From an uncultured Spirochaetaceae bacterium (GTDB lineage: Bacteria > Spirochaetota > Spirochaetia > Sphaerochaetales > Sphaerochaetaceae), in the NCBI GenBank assembly GCA_944389025.1, contig CALXKU010000002.1, positions 62,001 to 126,000 on the forward strand: DNA of 64,000 nucleotides, written 5' to 3'. Shown in pieces: positions 47,510 to 54,935 of this stretch. Each line of letters starts with the position of its first letter. Position 1 is the stretch's first letter. The position numbers and the translations under genes are program-made. The notes beneath the pieces are model-generated. The model did no database searches and was not told where the DNA came from. It worked only from the letters and a program-made list of their open reading frames with translations.

Positions 47510-48325
47510 ATGAAAGAACACATGATATCAAAAATAAGCGAGAATACATGGCAGATAGACGAGTTCGGCCTTGTAAACGCGTTCCTCGCAGAAGGAGAAG
47601 ATAAGGCAGCCCTTATCGACACCGGGGCAGGACTTTCAGATATAAGAAGTGCAGTGAGAAAGCTTACAGATAAACCTCTTGAAGTACTTCTTACCCACTC
47701 TCACAGCGACCATAGTGGAGGGCTATACCATTTTTATGACACACCAATTCATATGAGAAGTGAGGACGAAGGGCTACGGCTTTGGGGGATGAGAACGGAT
47801 AACGAATTCAGGAGAATGTACGTCAGAACCAGAGGAAAAGAGAGGAAAGAGGAACTTGACGCGCTGATACCGGAAGGCAATCCTGACTGCACATATTTTA
47901 AATATGAGAACATTGAGGACGGCATGATCATAGATCTTGGCTCCAGAGCTCTCAAATGCATCCACACCCCAGGACATACGGATGGCAGCGTCTCTTTCCT
48001 TGATGAGAAAAACCGCCTTCTTTTCAGCGGAGATACGGTAAACCGGAGCATAATACTCATGAGGGAAGAAGATAACAGTCTGAAAAAAGTCCGCGTTTTA
48101 CACGACACCCTCCTTAAGATCCGCAACCTATCATCCTCATTCGATTACCTTGTAATCGGTCATGGCTCACCCCGCCTTGAAAAGAGCATAATATCCGATT
48201 ACATAGAAATCACGGAAGGCCTTCTTTCGGGCTCCCTTTCAGGTGAGTACGAGGAGAGAGGATTCAGAAAAGGTGATGTGATACGTCTTGGCTCCGCAGA
48301 ACTATGGTACAGGTGTGACAGCTGA
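47510..48325 (+). CDS. Metallo-beta-lactamase-fold hydrolase
   Basis: 271 residues. Metal motif LTHSHSDHSGG (His63, His65, Asp67, His68), then HTPGHTDGS and FSGDTV, and IGHGSPR as the last ligand. Glyoxalase II-like subgroup, cytoplasmic. Substrate unknown. Leaderless. Precedes umuC by 42 bp, but umuC has its own promoter. Confidence 0.88.
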   Translation: MKEHMISKISENTWQIDEFGLVNAFLAEGEDKAALIDTGAGLSDIRSAVRKLTDKPLEVLLTHSHSDHSGGLYHFYDTPIHMRSEDEGLRLWGMRTDNEFRRMYVRTRGKERKEELDALIPEGNPDCTYFKYENIEDGMIIDLGSRALKCIHTPGHTDGSVSFLDEKNRLLFSGDTVNRSIILMREEDNSLKKVRVLHDTLLKIRNLSSSFDYLVIGHGSPRLEKSIISDYIEITEGLLSGSLSGEYEERGFRKGDVIRLGSAELWYRCDS

Positions 48326-48331
48326 AAAGTT

Positions 48332-48361
48332 TTGCAAAAGCTTCCATTTTCCAGCTACTAT
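48332..48361 (+). promoter_or_regulatory. Promoter of the Y-family polymerase gene (leaderless)
   Basis: TTGCAA (48332-48337) and TACTAT (48356-48361), spacer 18 bp, -10 ends six bases before ATG 48368. No obvious LexA-type box noticed. Confidence 0.55.
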
Positions 48362-48367
48362 CATTAT

Positions 48368-49897
48368 ATGGGAGAAAAGCAAAGGACATATATCGCGATC
48401 GATCTCAAATCGTTCTACGCATCTGTTGAGTGCAGGGAGCGTCATCTTGACCCCTTGGATACCAACCTCGTGGTAGCCGATGAGAGCAGGACGGATAAGA
48501 CGATCTGCCTTGCCGTCTCCCCATCACTGAAATCCTACGGCCTTCCAGGAAGGGTAAGGCTTTTCGAAGCTAAGGCAAAAGTCAGGGAAATCAACAGAGA
48601 GAGGGCAAAGGAGGCCCCTAGGAGGCGTCTTCATGCCAAGTCAGTGTTCCTCTCTGAACTGCGAAAAGATAAATCCCTTGCCTTGGACTTCATCGTTGCT
48701 ATGCCGCGCATGGCCCTCTACATGGAATACAGCAGGAGGATATACGGGATATATCTTAAATACGTCTCGCCGGAGGACATCCACGTATACTCGATCGATG
48801 AGGTCTTCATCGATGCAACAGACTATCTTCCCCTATATGGTAAAAACGCCCATGATTTCACTATGCGCCTCATTCTCGATGTGCTTGAAGAGACCGGAAT
48901 AACGGCAACGGCGGGAATCGGAGAAAATCTCTATCTTGCAAAAATTGCCATGGATATCATGGCAAAGCACATCCCCGCGGATGAGAACGGGGTAAGGATT
49001 GCAGAGCTTGATGAGATGGAATACAGGAGAAAACTCTGGGATCATAAGCCCATCTCTGACTTCTGGAGAATCGGACGAGGCTATGCAGAAAAGCTCTCCG
49101 CACTACGCCTCTATACCATGGGGGATATCGCAAGATGCTCAGTTGGGAAAGAAAGCGACTACTATAGCGAAGATCTCCTATACAAGGTATTCGGAAAGAA
49201 TGCCGAGCTTCTGATCGACCATGCCTGGGGCTATGAGCCATGTACGATGAAAGACATAAAGAGCTATCAGCCAAAAGATAACAGCATAGGATCAGGACAG
49301 GTACTCTCCTGCCCTTATGAAGCAGACAAGGCCGAGATAGTTCTCAAGGAGATGGTGGATGCTCTCGCTCTTGATCTTGTCGCAAAGGGACTCGTAACGA
49401 ATCAGATCGTGCTCACGGTTGGCTATGACACGGAGAATCTCAAAGATCCAGAGAGGGTGAAAGCGATCCAAGGAGGAATCAGAGAGGATCACTATGGGAG
49501 AAAGATACCGATGTATGCCCATGGAACAGCGCATACTGACGCTCTGACCTCCTCCTCAAAGAAGCTGACAAAGGCTTTCGTAGGACTCTTCGATTCCATA
49601 GTGAACAGAAAACTGCTTATAAAAAGACTCTACATAACCGCATGCAATGTCATAAGCGAGAGAGAAGCCGATACCATCGTCAGAGAAAGACAGTTAGAAC
49701 TGTTCGTAGACTATGAGGAAGAGGAAAAGAGGGAAAAAGAAGCGTTTGCAGAATCCGTAAGGGAAAAAAACTTCCAGTATGCGGCACTTGAGATAAAGAA
49801 GAGGTTCGGTAAGAACGCTCTGCTGAAAGGCATAAGCCTGGAGGATGGTGCAACAGCAAAGGAAAGAAACAGCCAGATCGGAGGGCACAGGGCATGA
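48368..49897 (+). CDS. Y-family DNA polymerase (UmuC/DinB-like)
   Basis: 509 residues. Palm motif IAIDLKSFYASVECRER near the N-terminus and VYSIDEVFID (catalytic acidic pair), with the HhH region KPISDFWRIGRGYAEKLSALRL. C-terminal little-finger domain follows; the protein is longer than DinB, as in the Firmicutes UvrX-type. Performs translesion synthesis. Start ATG 48368, since the -10 box lies just before it and upstream residues read poorly. Overlaps the YolD-like gene by 4 bp (ATGA), a pair common in Firmicutes and their mobile elements. Confidence 0.93.
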   Translation: MGEKQRTYIAIDLKSFYASVECRERHLDPLDTNLVVADESRTDKTICLAVSPSLKSYGLPGRVRLFEAKAKVREINRERAKEAPRRRLHAKSVFLSELRKDKSLALDFIVAMPRMALYMEYSRRIYGIYLKYVSPEDIHVYSIDEVFIDATDYLPLYGKNAHDFTMRLILDVLEETGITATAGIGENLYLAKIAMDIMAKHIPADENGVRIAELDEMEYRRKLWDHKPISDFWRIGRGYAEKLSALRLYTMGDIARCSVGKESDYYSEDLLYKVFGKNAELLIDHAWGYEPCTMKDIKSYQPKDNSIGSGQVLSCPYEADKAEIVLKEMVDALALDLVAKGLVTNQIVLTVGYDTENLKDPERVKAIQGGIREDHYGRKIPMYAHGTAHTDALTSSSKKLTKAFVGLFDSIVNRKLLIKRLYITACNVISEREADTIVRERQLELFVDYEEEEKREKEAFAESVREKNFQYAALEIKKRFGKNALLKGISLEDGATAKERNSQIGGHRA

Positions 49898-50292
49898 GTG
49901 GCAGATACGATGACATCATGGACATGAGCTATCCATACCCATCCAGACACCAGAGAATGAGCAGGAAAGAACGGGCTGCGCAGTTCTCCCCATTTGCCGC
50001 TCTCACAGGATACGGGGACATAATCGAGGAAGAGGCAAGGCATGTGGATGAGAGGCCGATGCTAAGTGATGATGAGAAAGCCATCATAAATGAGAAACTG
50101 CAAATGATTTCCACCCATCATTCTCTTCATGTGAGACTGACATGCTTCTCAGAAGACAGCCTGAAAAGAGGTGGAAAGATCACACTCAAAGAAGGCCAAG
50201 CTACAAAATTAGATAAAGAGAAAGGGACTCTGTACCTTGAAAGCGGCATCAGAGTCCATTTTGAGGATATCATATCAATTGAGATAATATGA
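49894..50292 (+). CDS. YolD-like protein
   Basis: 132 residues. The opening SGRYDDIMDMSYPYPS...RMSRKERAAQFSPFAALTGYGDIIEEEA is the YolD signature. C-terminal half has a strand-rich GKITLKEGQATKLDKEKGTLYL end. YolD-like proteins are small partners encoded beside UmuC-like polymerases, thought to act like UmuD. Coupled to the polymerase by ATGA, ends 2 bp before a convergent gene. Confidence 0.85.
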   Translation: MSGRYDDIMDMSYPYPSRHQRMSRKERAAQFSPFAALTGYGDIIEEEARHVDERPMLSDDEKAIINEKLQMISTHHSLHVRLTCFSEDSLKRGGKITLKEGQATKLDKEKGTLYLESGIRVHFEDIISIEII

Positions 50293-50294
50293 AA

Positions 50295-51314
50295 TCATGG
50301 CTTACAGATTCCGCAAGGGTCGTATCCCCCCTCAATCAGTTCATCTCTGCTCTTATCTGTGAGTTTGTAATTTTCCGAATCAGGCTCCGGAGCTCGGGAA
50401 CAGGAGAGGGTATGGAAGACATCTGAATTAGTGTTGAGGATATAAGTTGCCTCATCGAGAGGAATTTCAACCTCCTCCTCTGGCGGTAAATCACTGTTAG
50501 CCCAGTTATCCCCGCTTCTGTAGTCTATCGTAACCCCTGGCTCCCAGTTCGGTATGTAGACGGCAAAATCAATATCATCACATTCAAGACAATCAGCCTC
50601 CATTATGATTCCATGGGCAAGAAGATTGTCCTCATAGAAATCAGGAGTTACCCGGACTAGCACCTTATGAGGATCATCCCCAGCGCTTCCATCCTCTTCC
50701 TTGATATGATCCGTAAGAATGTTTTCAAAGGGAAGCATACCTTTTACATTGAACGATCTCGTCCCGGTCATGAGATTTCTCCCATCATCCTGAAGACCGG
50801 AATACTGGAATCCAAGCATGTGCGAACGGTTGTATAGCCATCTGCTTTCGACCCATGAATAGTCGTTCTGAACCCAACCCGAAGGCTTTGTGGAAAGATC
50901 TCCCCGCTCATAATCAGGACAATGCTCCGCATCAAACAGCCCCATGGCAACGCCCACCCTTCCAAGCTCATCAAGCTCTGAAAGCGAAATATAGTATTCC
51001 TCCCCGTTTTCATCGGAGACGGAGAAGGATGGAATGTTATCGTTATACTCAATGAAAAAGACATCCTCCCCCATTTCAGCGCTTATGATATCCTCATGAT
51101 TCATAATCGCCTCAATGCCTTTGGACCCAATTACGATTTCCGGGTTATCAATATCTGGATCATCCACCTCTGGATTATCCTCATCGGGTTCCTCTACGAC
51201 AACATCATCATCCATGTCACCGAAATCAATGTAGTTCAGTAACATGTCACAACCAGAAAATAGCAGCAGAACAAGTGTTAGTAGCAGTACAAGCCTTGCA
51301 GATCGTCTTCTCAT
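50295..51314 (-). CDS. Exported DNA/RNA non-specific endonuclease lipoprotein with zinc-finger-like tail
   Basis: 339 residues. Signal peptide with lipobox LFSGC (Cys22), then an acidic spacer (33-60). The nuclease core resembles streptococcal EndA-type enzymes: YNRSHMLG (His165 base), RNLMTGTRSFN (Asn180 metal ligand). A C-terminal module YILNTNSDVFHTLSCSR ... GYDPCGICKP places Cys and a CxxC (334, 337) as in Ada-like small zinc domains often fused to such nucleases. Likely surface- or periplasm-anchored, degrading nucleic acid or taking up DNA. Overlaps the small upstream gene by 4 bp. Confidence 0.85.
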   Translation of the reverse strand: MRRRSARLVLLLTLVLLLFSGCDMLLNYIDFGDMDDDVVVEEPDEDNPEVDDPDIDNPEIVIGSKGIEAIMNHEDIISAEMGEDVFFIEYNDNIPSFSVSDENGEEYYISLSELDELGRVGVAMGLFDAEHCPDYERGDLSTKPSGWVQNDYSWVESRWLYNRSHMLGFQYSGLQDDGRNLMTGTRSFNVKGMLPFENILTDHIKEEDGSAGDDPHKVLVRVTPDFYEDNLLAHGIIMEADCLECDDIDFAVYIPNWEPGVTIDYRSGDNWANSDLPPEEEVEIPLDEATYILNTNSDVFHTLSCSRAPEPDSENYKLTDKSRDELIEGGYDPCGICKP

Positions 51315-51691
51315 CTCACATATACCTCCCTTGTGATTTTCTTATGGGAATATCCGGCAAAGTCATCAGATGAGATCTTCCTCCATCCGTTTTTCTCTGG
51401 ATCATAATGGCTATCAGAAGGATACAACCTGTTCCACCTGTAAACGACGAGCTCAGTCACACAGTCCTGTATCTCCTCTTTCTCAAGGAAAAGAGTAGCA
51501 CTCTCGGGAACAGCATCGGGGATGGGACAAAGAACTCTCTCATTCCCCTTGAAAAGGGATGCTGTGTATTCACTTACGTAGACGAAGCCAAATCTTTCAA
51601 GAATATCCGCATTGACAGTCCTATCTTTCGAAAGTCGCTTTCCAAAGAGAGTCCGCCCGCATGCGTCATCCAGCGTGATTATTACTCTCAT
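51311..51691 (-). CDS. Small conserved protein next to the nuclease
   Basis: 126 residues, cytoplasmic, opens MRVIITLDDACGRTLFGKRL and continues with SKDRTVNADIL. Similar short proteins next to EndA-like nucleases in Firmicutes are sometimes labelled ribonuclease Z, but no MBL motif is present here. May be an inhibitor or regulator of the nuclease; that is inference. Coupled to the nuclease gene. Start ATG 51691. The tRNA gene lies about 90 bp upstream on the same strand. Confidence 0.5.
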   Translation of the reverse strand: MRVIITLDDACGRTLFGKRLSKDRTVNADILERFGFVYVSEYTASLFKGNERVLCPIPDAVPESATLFLEKEEIQDCVTELVVYRWNRLYPSDSHYDPEKNGWRKISSDDFAGYSHKKITREVYVR

Positions 51692-51740
51692 GATGTCTCA
51701 TTGCCTTGATTACAAGTATAAGTTGAAATTATTGAAAATG

Positions 51741-51771
51741 AAAACAAAAAAAGCTTCCCACAAAAGGAAGC
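51741..51771 (-). terminator. Terminator behind tRNA-Cys
   Basis: On the minus strand GCTTCC / GGAAGC 6 bp stem with 7 nt loop followed by TTTTTTT. Ends the tRNA transcript. Confidence 0.8.
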
Positions 51772-51778
51772 CAGAAAA

Positions 51779-51852
51779 AGGTGTCGAGCGGATTCGAACC
51801 GCTGAAAGACGGTTTTGCAGACCGTTCCCTTAGGCCGCTTGGGTACGACACC
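51779..51852 (-). tRNA. tRNA-Cys (anticodon GCA)
   Basis: A 74-nt cloverleaf on the minus strand. Acceptor pairs GGTGTCG with CGACACC, the anticodon loop is CTGCAAA, T-loop TTCGAAT, and U73 is the Cys discriminator. The CCA end is not encoded. A terminator follows directly. Confidence 0.93.
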
Positions 51853-51918
51853 GAATGCTCTAATGACTCTATCAGAAAGAACTTTCTTAATCAAGAGATG
51901 GAGATGCGTTTTGCATGA

Positions 51919-51947
51919 TTTACACCATCTTTTTCTAATTATATAAT
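51919..51947 (+). promoter_or_regulatory. Promoter of the small outer-membrane protein gene
   Basis: TTTACA (51919-51924) and TATAAT (51942-51947) with exactly 17 bp between. The leader is about 16 nt with GGAGGG just before ATG 51970. The -10 is within a palindromic AATTATATAATT. Confidence 0.8.
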
Positions 51948-51969
51948 TAAATCATTCAAAGGAGGGTAT

Positions 51970-52551
51970 ATGAAAAAGTTAATCCTGACAGCATTGATCG
52001 CATTACTCCTCTGCCCTTTTCTACTTGCAGACTCAATTACAGGTTTAGGTCTTAGCGGGATATATGATGAGCCATACAGCCGTGGGGAATTCGGACTTTA
52101 TACGAATTACTACTACACATTCCCGATAGATTCATCCCCTGTGAGCCTTGGATTCGGATCCCGTCTCGATTTCTCTTTCAGCATTCCACTTGATACGCTC
52201 TCGCTCGGCTTCATGAGCGGTTTTGCACTTGATGTGGAACTAGGGAAACAGAGTGCATTATATCTCATGTTTGGTCCTCAGGTGACAATGATCAGTCCCG
52301 ATACGGATCCTGGCATACTAGGAATAGGAGGGGCTCTTGATGTGGGAATCACCTACTATTTCAATGAGGCGAGGACTACTGGAGGGACACTTGGAATTGT
52401 GAATTATTTTTCCGCCATACTTCCAGACGAAGGCTCTGCCTATTTCGGTTATTACGGAGGAGTATACCTGGGTATTACGATACGCTTCCAAACCCCGTTC
52501 TATGGCACTCTCCCTCCAGGATATTCATACATAGATTACATAAGCATTTAA
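51970..52551 (+). CDS. Exported small outer-membrane barrel-like protein (hypothetical)
   Basis: 193 residues. Signal peptide KKLILTALIALLLCPFLLA|D. Mature part has alternating aromatic/Gly strands (LGLSGIYDEPYSRGEFGLYTNYYYTF; LGFGSRLDFSFSIPL), consistent with an eight-stranded barrel. No catalytic motif. Strong ribosome site AAAGGAGGG and a good promoter suggest high expression. Followed by a hairpin with a nested promoter for the next gene. Confidence 0.65.
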   Translation: MKKLILTALIALLLCPFLLADSITGLGLSGIYDEPYSRGEFGLYTNYYYTFPIDSSPVSLGFGSRLDFSFSIPLDTLSLGFMSGFALDVELGKQSALYLMFGPQVTMISPDTDPGILGIGGALDVGITYYFNEARTTGGTLGIVNYFSAILPDEGSAYFGYYGGVYLGITIRFQTPFYGTLPPGYSYIDYISI

Positions 52552-52562
52552 AAAATCCCATG

Positions 52563-52600
52563 AAGCCTCTGAAAGTGGATTATACTGTTTTCGGAGGCTT
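52563..52600 (+). terminator. Hairpin with nested promoter and Shine-Dalgarno of the next gene
   Basis: A 12 bp stem (AAGCCTCTGAAA / TTTCGGAGGCTT, one G-U) with a 14 nt loop, followed by TTATG. The loop holds TATACT, the likely -10 of the next gene, and the right arm holds GGAGG, its ribosome site. Read-through RNA would fold and hide the GGAGG; RNA started at the nested promoter would not. Confidence 0.5.
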
Positions 52601-52602
52601 TT

Positions 52603-53739
52603 ATGACAAAAGAGGTAAAAGAATATCTAGAGCGCTATGAGGACTCGGCTTTCGTTCCTTTCGACAAGCTTGAGAGATTCATGAAGGAAGCACTGATGGG
52701 AGCCGGCGTTCCGAAAGCGGATGCGGAAATAATAGCAGCCGTGCTTATCGAGAGTGATAAGAGAGGAATAGACAGCCACGGAATCGGAAGGCTCAAACCG
52801 ATATACATCGACAGGATAGATCAGGGAATACTGAATCCGGTAACGGAAATTGAAATCATCAGGGAAGATAAGGCGACAGCAGTTCTTGACGGCCATAATG
52901 GCATGGGGCATGTTGTAGCCCATAAGGCCATGGCAATGGCGATCGACAAGGCCAAGAAGAACGGAATTGCGATGACTGCCGTCCGAAACAGCACCCATTA
53001 CGGAATTGCGGGATACTATGCCACCATGGCCACGTCTGAGGACCTTATAGGTATAACAGGAACAAATGCCCGCCCATCGATCGCACCGACATTCGGAGTT
53101 GAGAACATGCTCGGTACGAACCCGCTCACCATAGGACTACCAACCGATGATCCATTCCCATTCGTACTCGACTGCGCCACAAGCGTGAGTCAGAGAGGAA
53201 AGATCGAAGTGTATGGCAGGGCCGGCAAGGACGTTCCCCCTGGCTGGGTGATAGATGAAAGCGGAAATACAAGGGTGGATACTGCCGGAATACTCAAGGA
53301 TCTCACACTCGGCAAGGCTGCGCTCACTCCCCTTGGTGGACTGGGGGAGGAGACTGCGGGATATAAGGGCTACGGATATGCGACAGTAGTGGAGATTCTT
53401 TCTGCGGCACTCCAGGATGGTGCATTCTTAAAAGCGCTTAATGGCAAAGATGAAAGTGGCAAGCCAATACCCTACCCGCTCGGGCATTTCTTCATTGCGA
53501 TAGACCCCGAGTTCTTCATGGGAAGAAAGACTTTCAAGAGGATAGCTTCCGCGATTCTCAAAGATCTCAGAGAAAGCAGAAAAGCCCCCGGGCATGAGAG
53601 AATATACACTGCGGGAGAGAAGGAATATGAGGCGTATAAAATCAGGAAGGAGTACGGATGCCCCGTTCCTCCATCACTGCAGAGCGTCATAAAAGAGCTC
53701 TCTGCACGCTACGGTCTCTCAGATTCCTGGCCATTCTGA
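52603..53739 (+). CDS. Malate/L-lactate (Ldh-family) dehydrogenase
   Basis: 378 residues. NAD(P)H-dependent oxidoreductase of the Ldh2/MDH2 family, not the classic Rossmann LDH: motifs DKRGIDSHGIGRL, AVRNSTHYGIAGYY (catalytic His in STHYG) and LGTNPLTIGLP. Substrate may be malate, lactate, sulfolactate or ureidoglycolate; the neighbours do not decide. Start ATG 52603 after GGAGG. Its end overlaps the opposite gene by 31 bp. Confidence 0.92.
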   Translation: MTKEVKEYLERYEDSAFVPFDKLERFMKEALMGAGVPKADAEIIAAVLIESDKRGIDSHGIGRLKPIYIDRIDQGILNPVTEIEIIREDKATAVLDGHNGMGHVVAHKAMAMAIDKAKKNGIAMTAVRNSTHYGIAGYYATMATSEDLIGITGTNARPSIAPTFGVENMLGTNPLTIGLPTDDPFPFVLDCATSVSQRGKIEVYGRAGKDVPPGWVIDESGNTRVDTAGILKDLTLGKAALTPLGGLGEETAGYKGYGYATVVEILSAALQDGAFLKALNGKDESGKPIPYPLGHFFIAIDPEFFMGRKTFKRIASAILKDLRESRKAPGHERIYTAGEKEYEAYKIRKEYGCPVPPSLQSVIKELSARYGLSDSWPF

Positions 53740-54887
53740 AACAGAGCCTTTGAGACACTCGCTATCGCTTCGAAGTTATGGTCGGCGGGGATGAATATCG
53801 TACTCTTTGTACGCTTTAATAGTATTCCCCCGTCGATGAACTCAACCGAGTATATTCCAAGGTTCATTCTGGAGTTATCATACCCCTGGAAAGCATCAGC
53901 GTAATAAAGGACCTTGGATTTTCCCGCCTCGATAGTGAAGTTCTTAGTATGTTTTGGACCGTAATTCATTCCGACAGAAAGACTGAACACCTGGCTTGTA
54001 GCCCCATCATAGAGAGCCCAGGGGGCATCCATGCGGCCAAGATAGTTCTCTACGAGGAATATGTTGGGAAAGCTGTCTATCATATCGGCCGGCGTAAATG
54101 AGAAGAATATCTGCTGAAGGCGTGGGTTTATCACGCTTATCCAGCCGTTCTTAGCCCTATCAGGAATCTTTCCAAGAAGATAATCGTAAGTACCGGTAGG
54201 AGATGGGACATAAGAAGCGTCAGCCGTTCCACCCTTCACAAGAGGTGTCTTTTTCAGATCATCGAAAACCGGACCGGAGAGGAAGCGGTTGTTAGCCAGC
54301 TCCCGTACCGCCGTATGGTATGCGGAGAAATTTCTGGCGTTCGTATCTATGAAACATCCGGTTTCAAAGAAAGGGGCTCCAAACATAACAGAATGGGACG
54401 GGGATGCCAGAAGGCTCTCCTCTCCCGTATTCGTAATTCTGATCGCCGTATAAAGCACAGGCTGGGATGGGATTACAAGATCGACCTTCTCGAGGCGGTA
54501 TCTGTTACCCTCCTCCCTGCTTTTCATCTCAGAGAGCCTCCATATGCCACCATATCGCTCCTCGGTACCATATTTCCTCACACTCCAGTAAGTATTGCTG
54601 CTGGTTATGTGATCCTCAGAGGCGAATGGGAATGTGAAGTAGCTTCCCCCCGCCTGATAGAGGCTCTGCTTCATCTGATACCACTCCCCGTTCGCATCGG
54701 ATAGCACACCGCTACCGGTCCCGCGGAAATACGGCAGACAGAGAGGGTTAACCCGCGCACCTGAGATGCATGTGTTCGAAAGCTCGAGGCAGACTTCGCC
54801 CTGATCTTCTATAACTACGTTTATTATGTCATTGCTCATATAGGTGGCATTCCTGCCCTCCCAGAGCGGTATGCGTCGAATATCCAT
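53709..54887 (-). CDS. Unknown protein beside the alpha-galactosidase (beta-sandwich-like)
   Basis: 392 residues from ATG 54887, preceded by GAGAGG; an in-frame upstream ATG is before the promoter region. No signal peptide. The N-terminal stretch IRRIPLWEGRNATYMSNDIINVVIEDQGE and the strand-rich body with aromatic Gly/Trp loops suggest a mutarotase- or glycosidase-like sandwich, but no catalytic motif is recognised. Divergent from the GH36-like gene with a shared promoter region, so a role in galactoside handling is plausible. Convergent 31 bp overlap with the Ldh gene. Confidence 0.5.
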   Translation of the reverse strand: MDIRRIPLWEGRNATYMSNDIINVVIEDQGEVCLELSNTCISGARVNPLCLPYFRGTGSGVLSDANGEWYQMKQSLYQAGGSYFTFPFASEDHITSSNTYWSVRKYGTEERYGGIWRLSEMKSREEGNRYRLEKVDLVIPSQPVLYTAIRITNTGEESLLASPSHSVMFGAPFFETGCFIDTNARNFSAYHTAVRELANNRFLSGPVFDDLKKTPLVKGGTADASYVPSPTGTYDYLLGKIPDRAKNGWISVINPRLQQIFFSFTPADMIDSFPNIFLVENYLGRMDAPWALYDGATSQVFSLSVGMNYGPKHTKNFTIEAGKSKVLYYADAFQGYDNSRMNLGIYSVEFIDGGILLKRTKSTIFIPADHNFEAIASVSKALFQNGQESERP

Positions 54888-54901
54888 GGAAAAAACCTCT
54901 C

Positions 54902-54913
54902 TGCTATAATATA
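54902..54913. promoter_or_regulatory. Overlapping divergent -10 boxes
   Basis: Extended TGC-TATAAT on the plus strand (to 54910, about 18 nt leader with AAGAGG before ATG 54936) overlaps TATATT on the minus strand (54908-54913). Both genes probably share control. Confidence 0.55.
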
Positions 54914-54935
54914 ATATCACGGAAAGAGGCTCTTA

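Noticed and set aside
51311-51691. Ribonuclease Z for the 126-residue protein
   Set aside because: No metallo-beta-lactamase HxHxDH motif is present and it is far too short.
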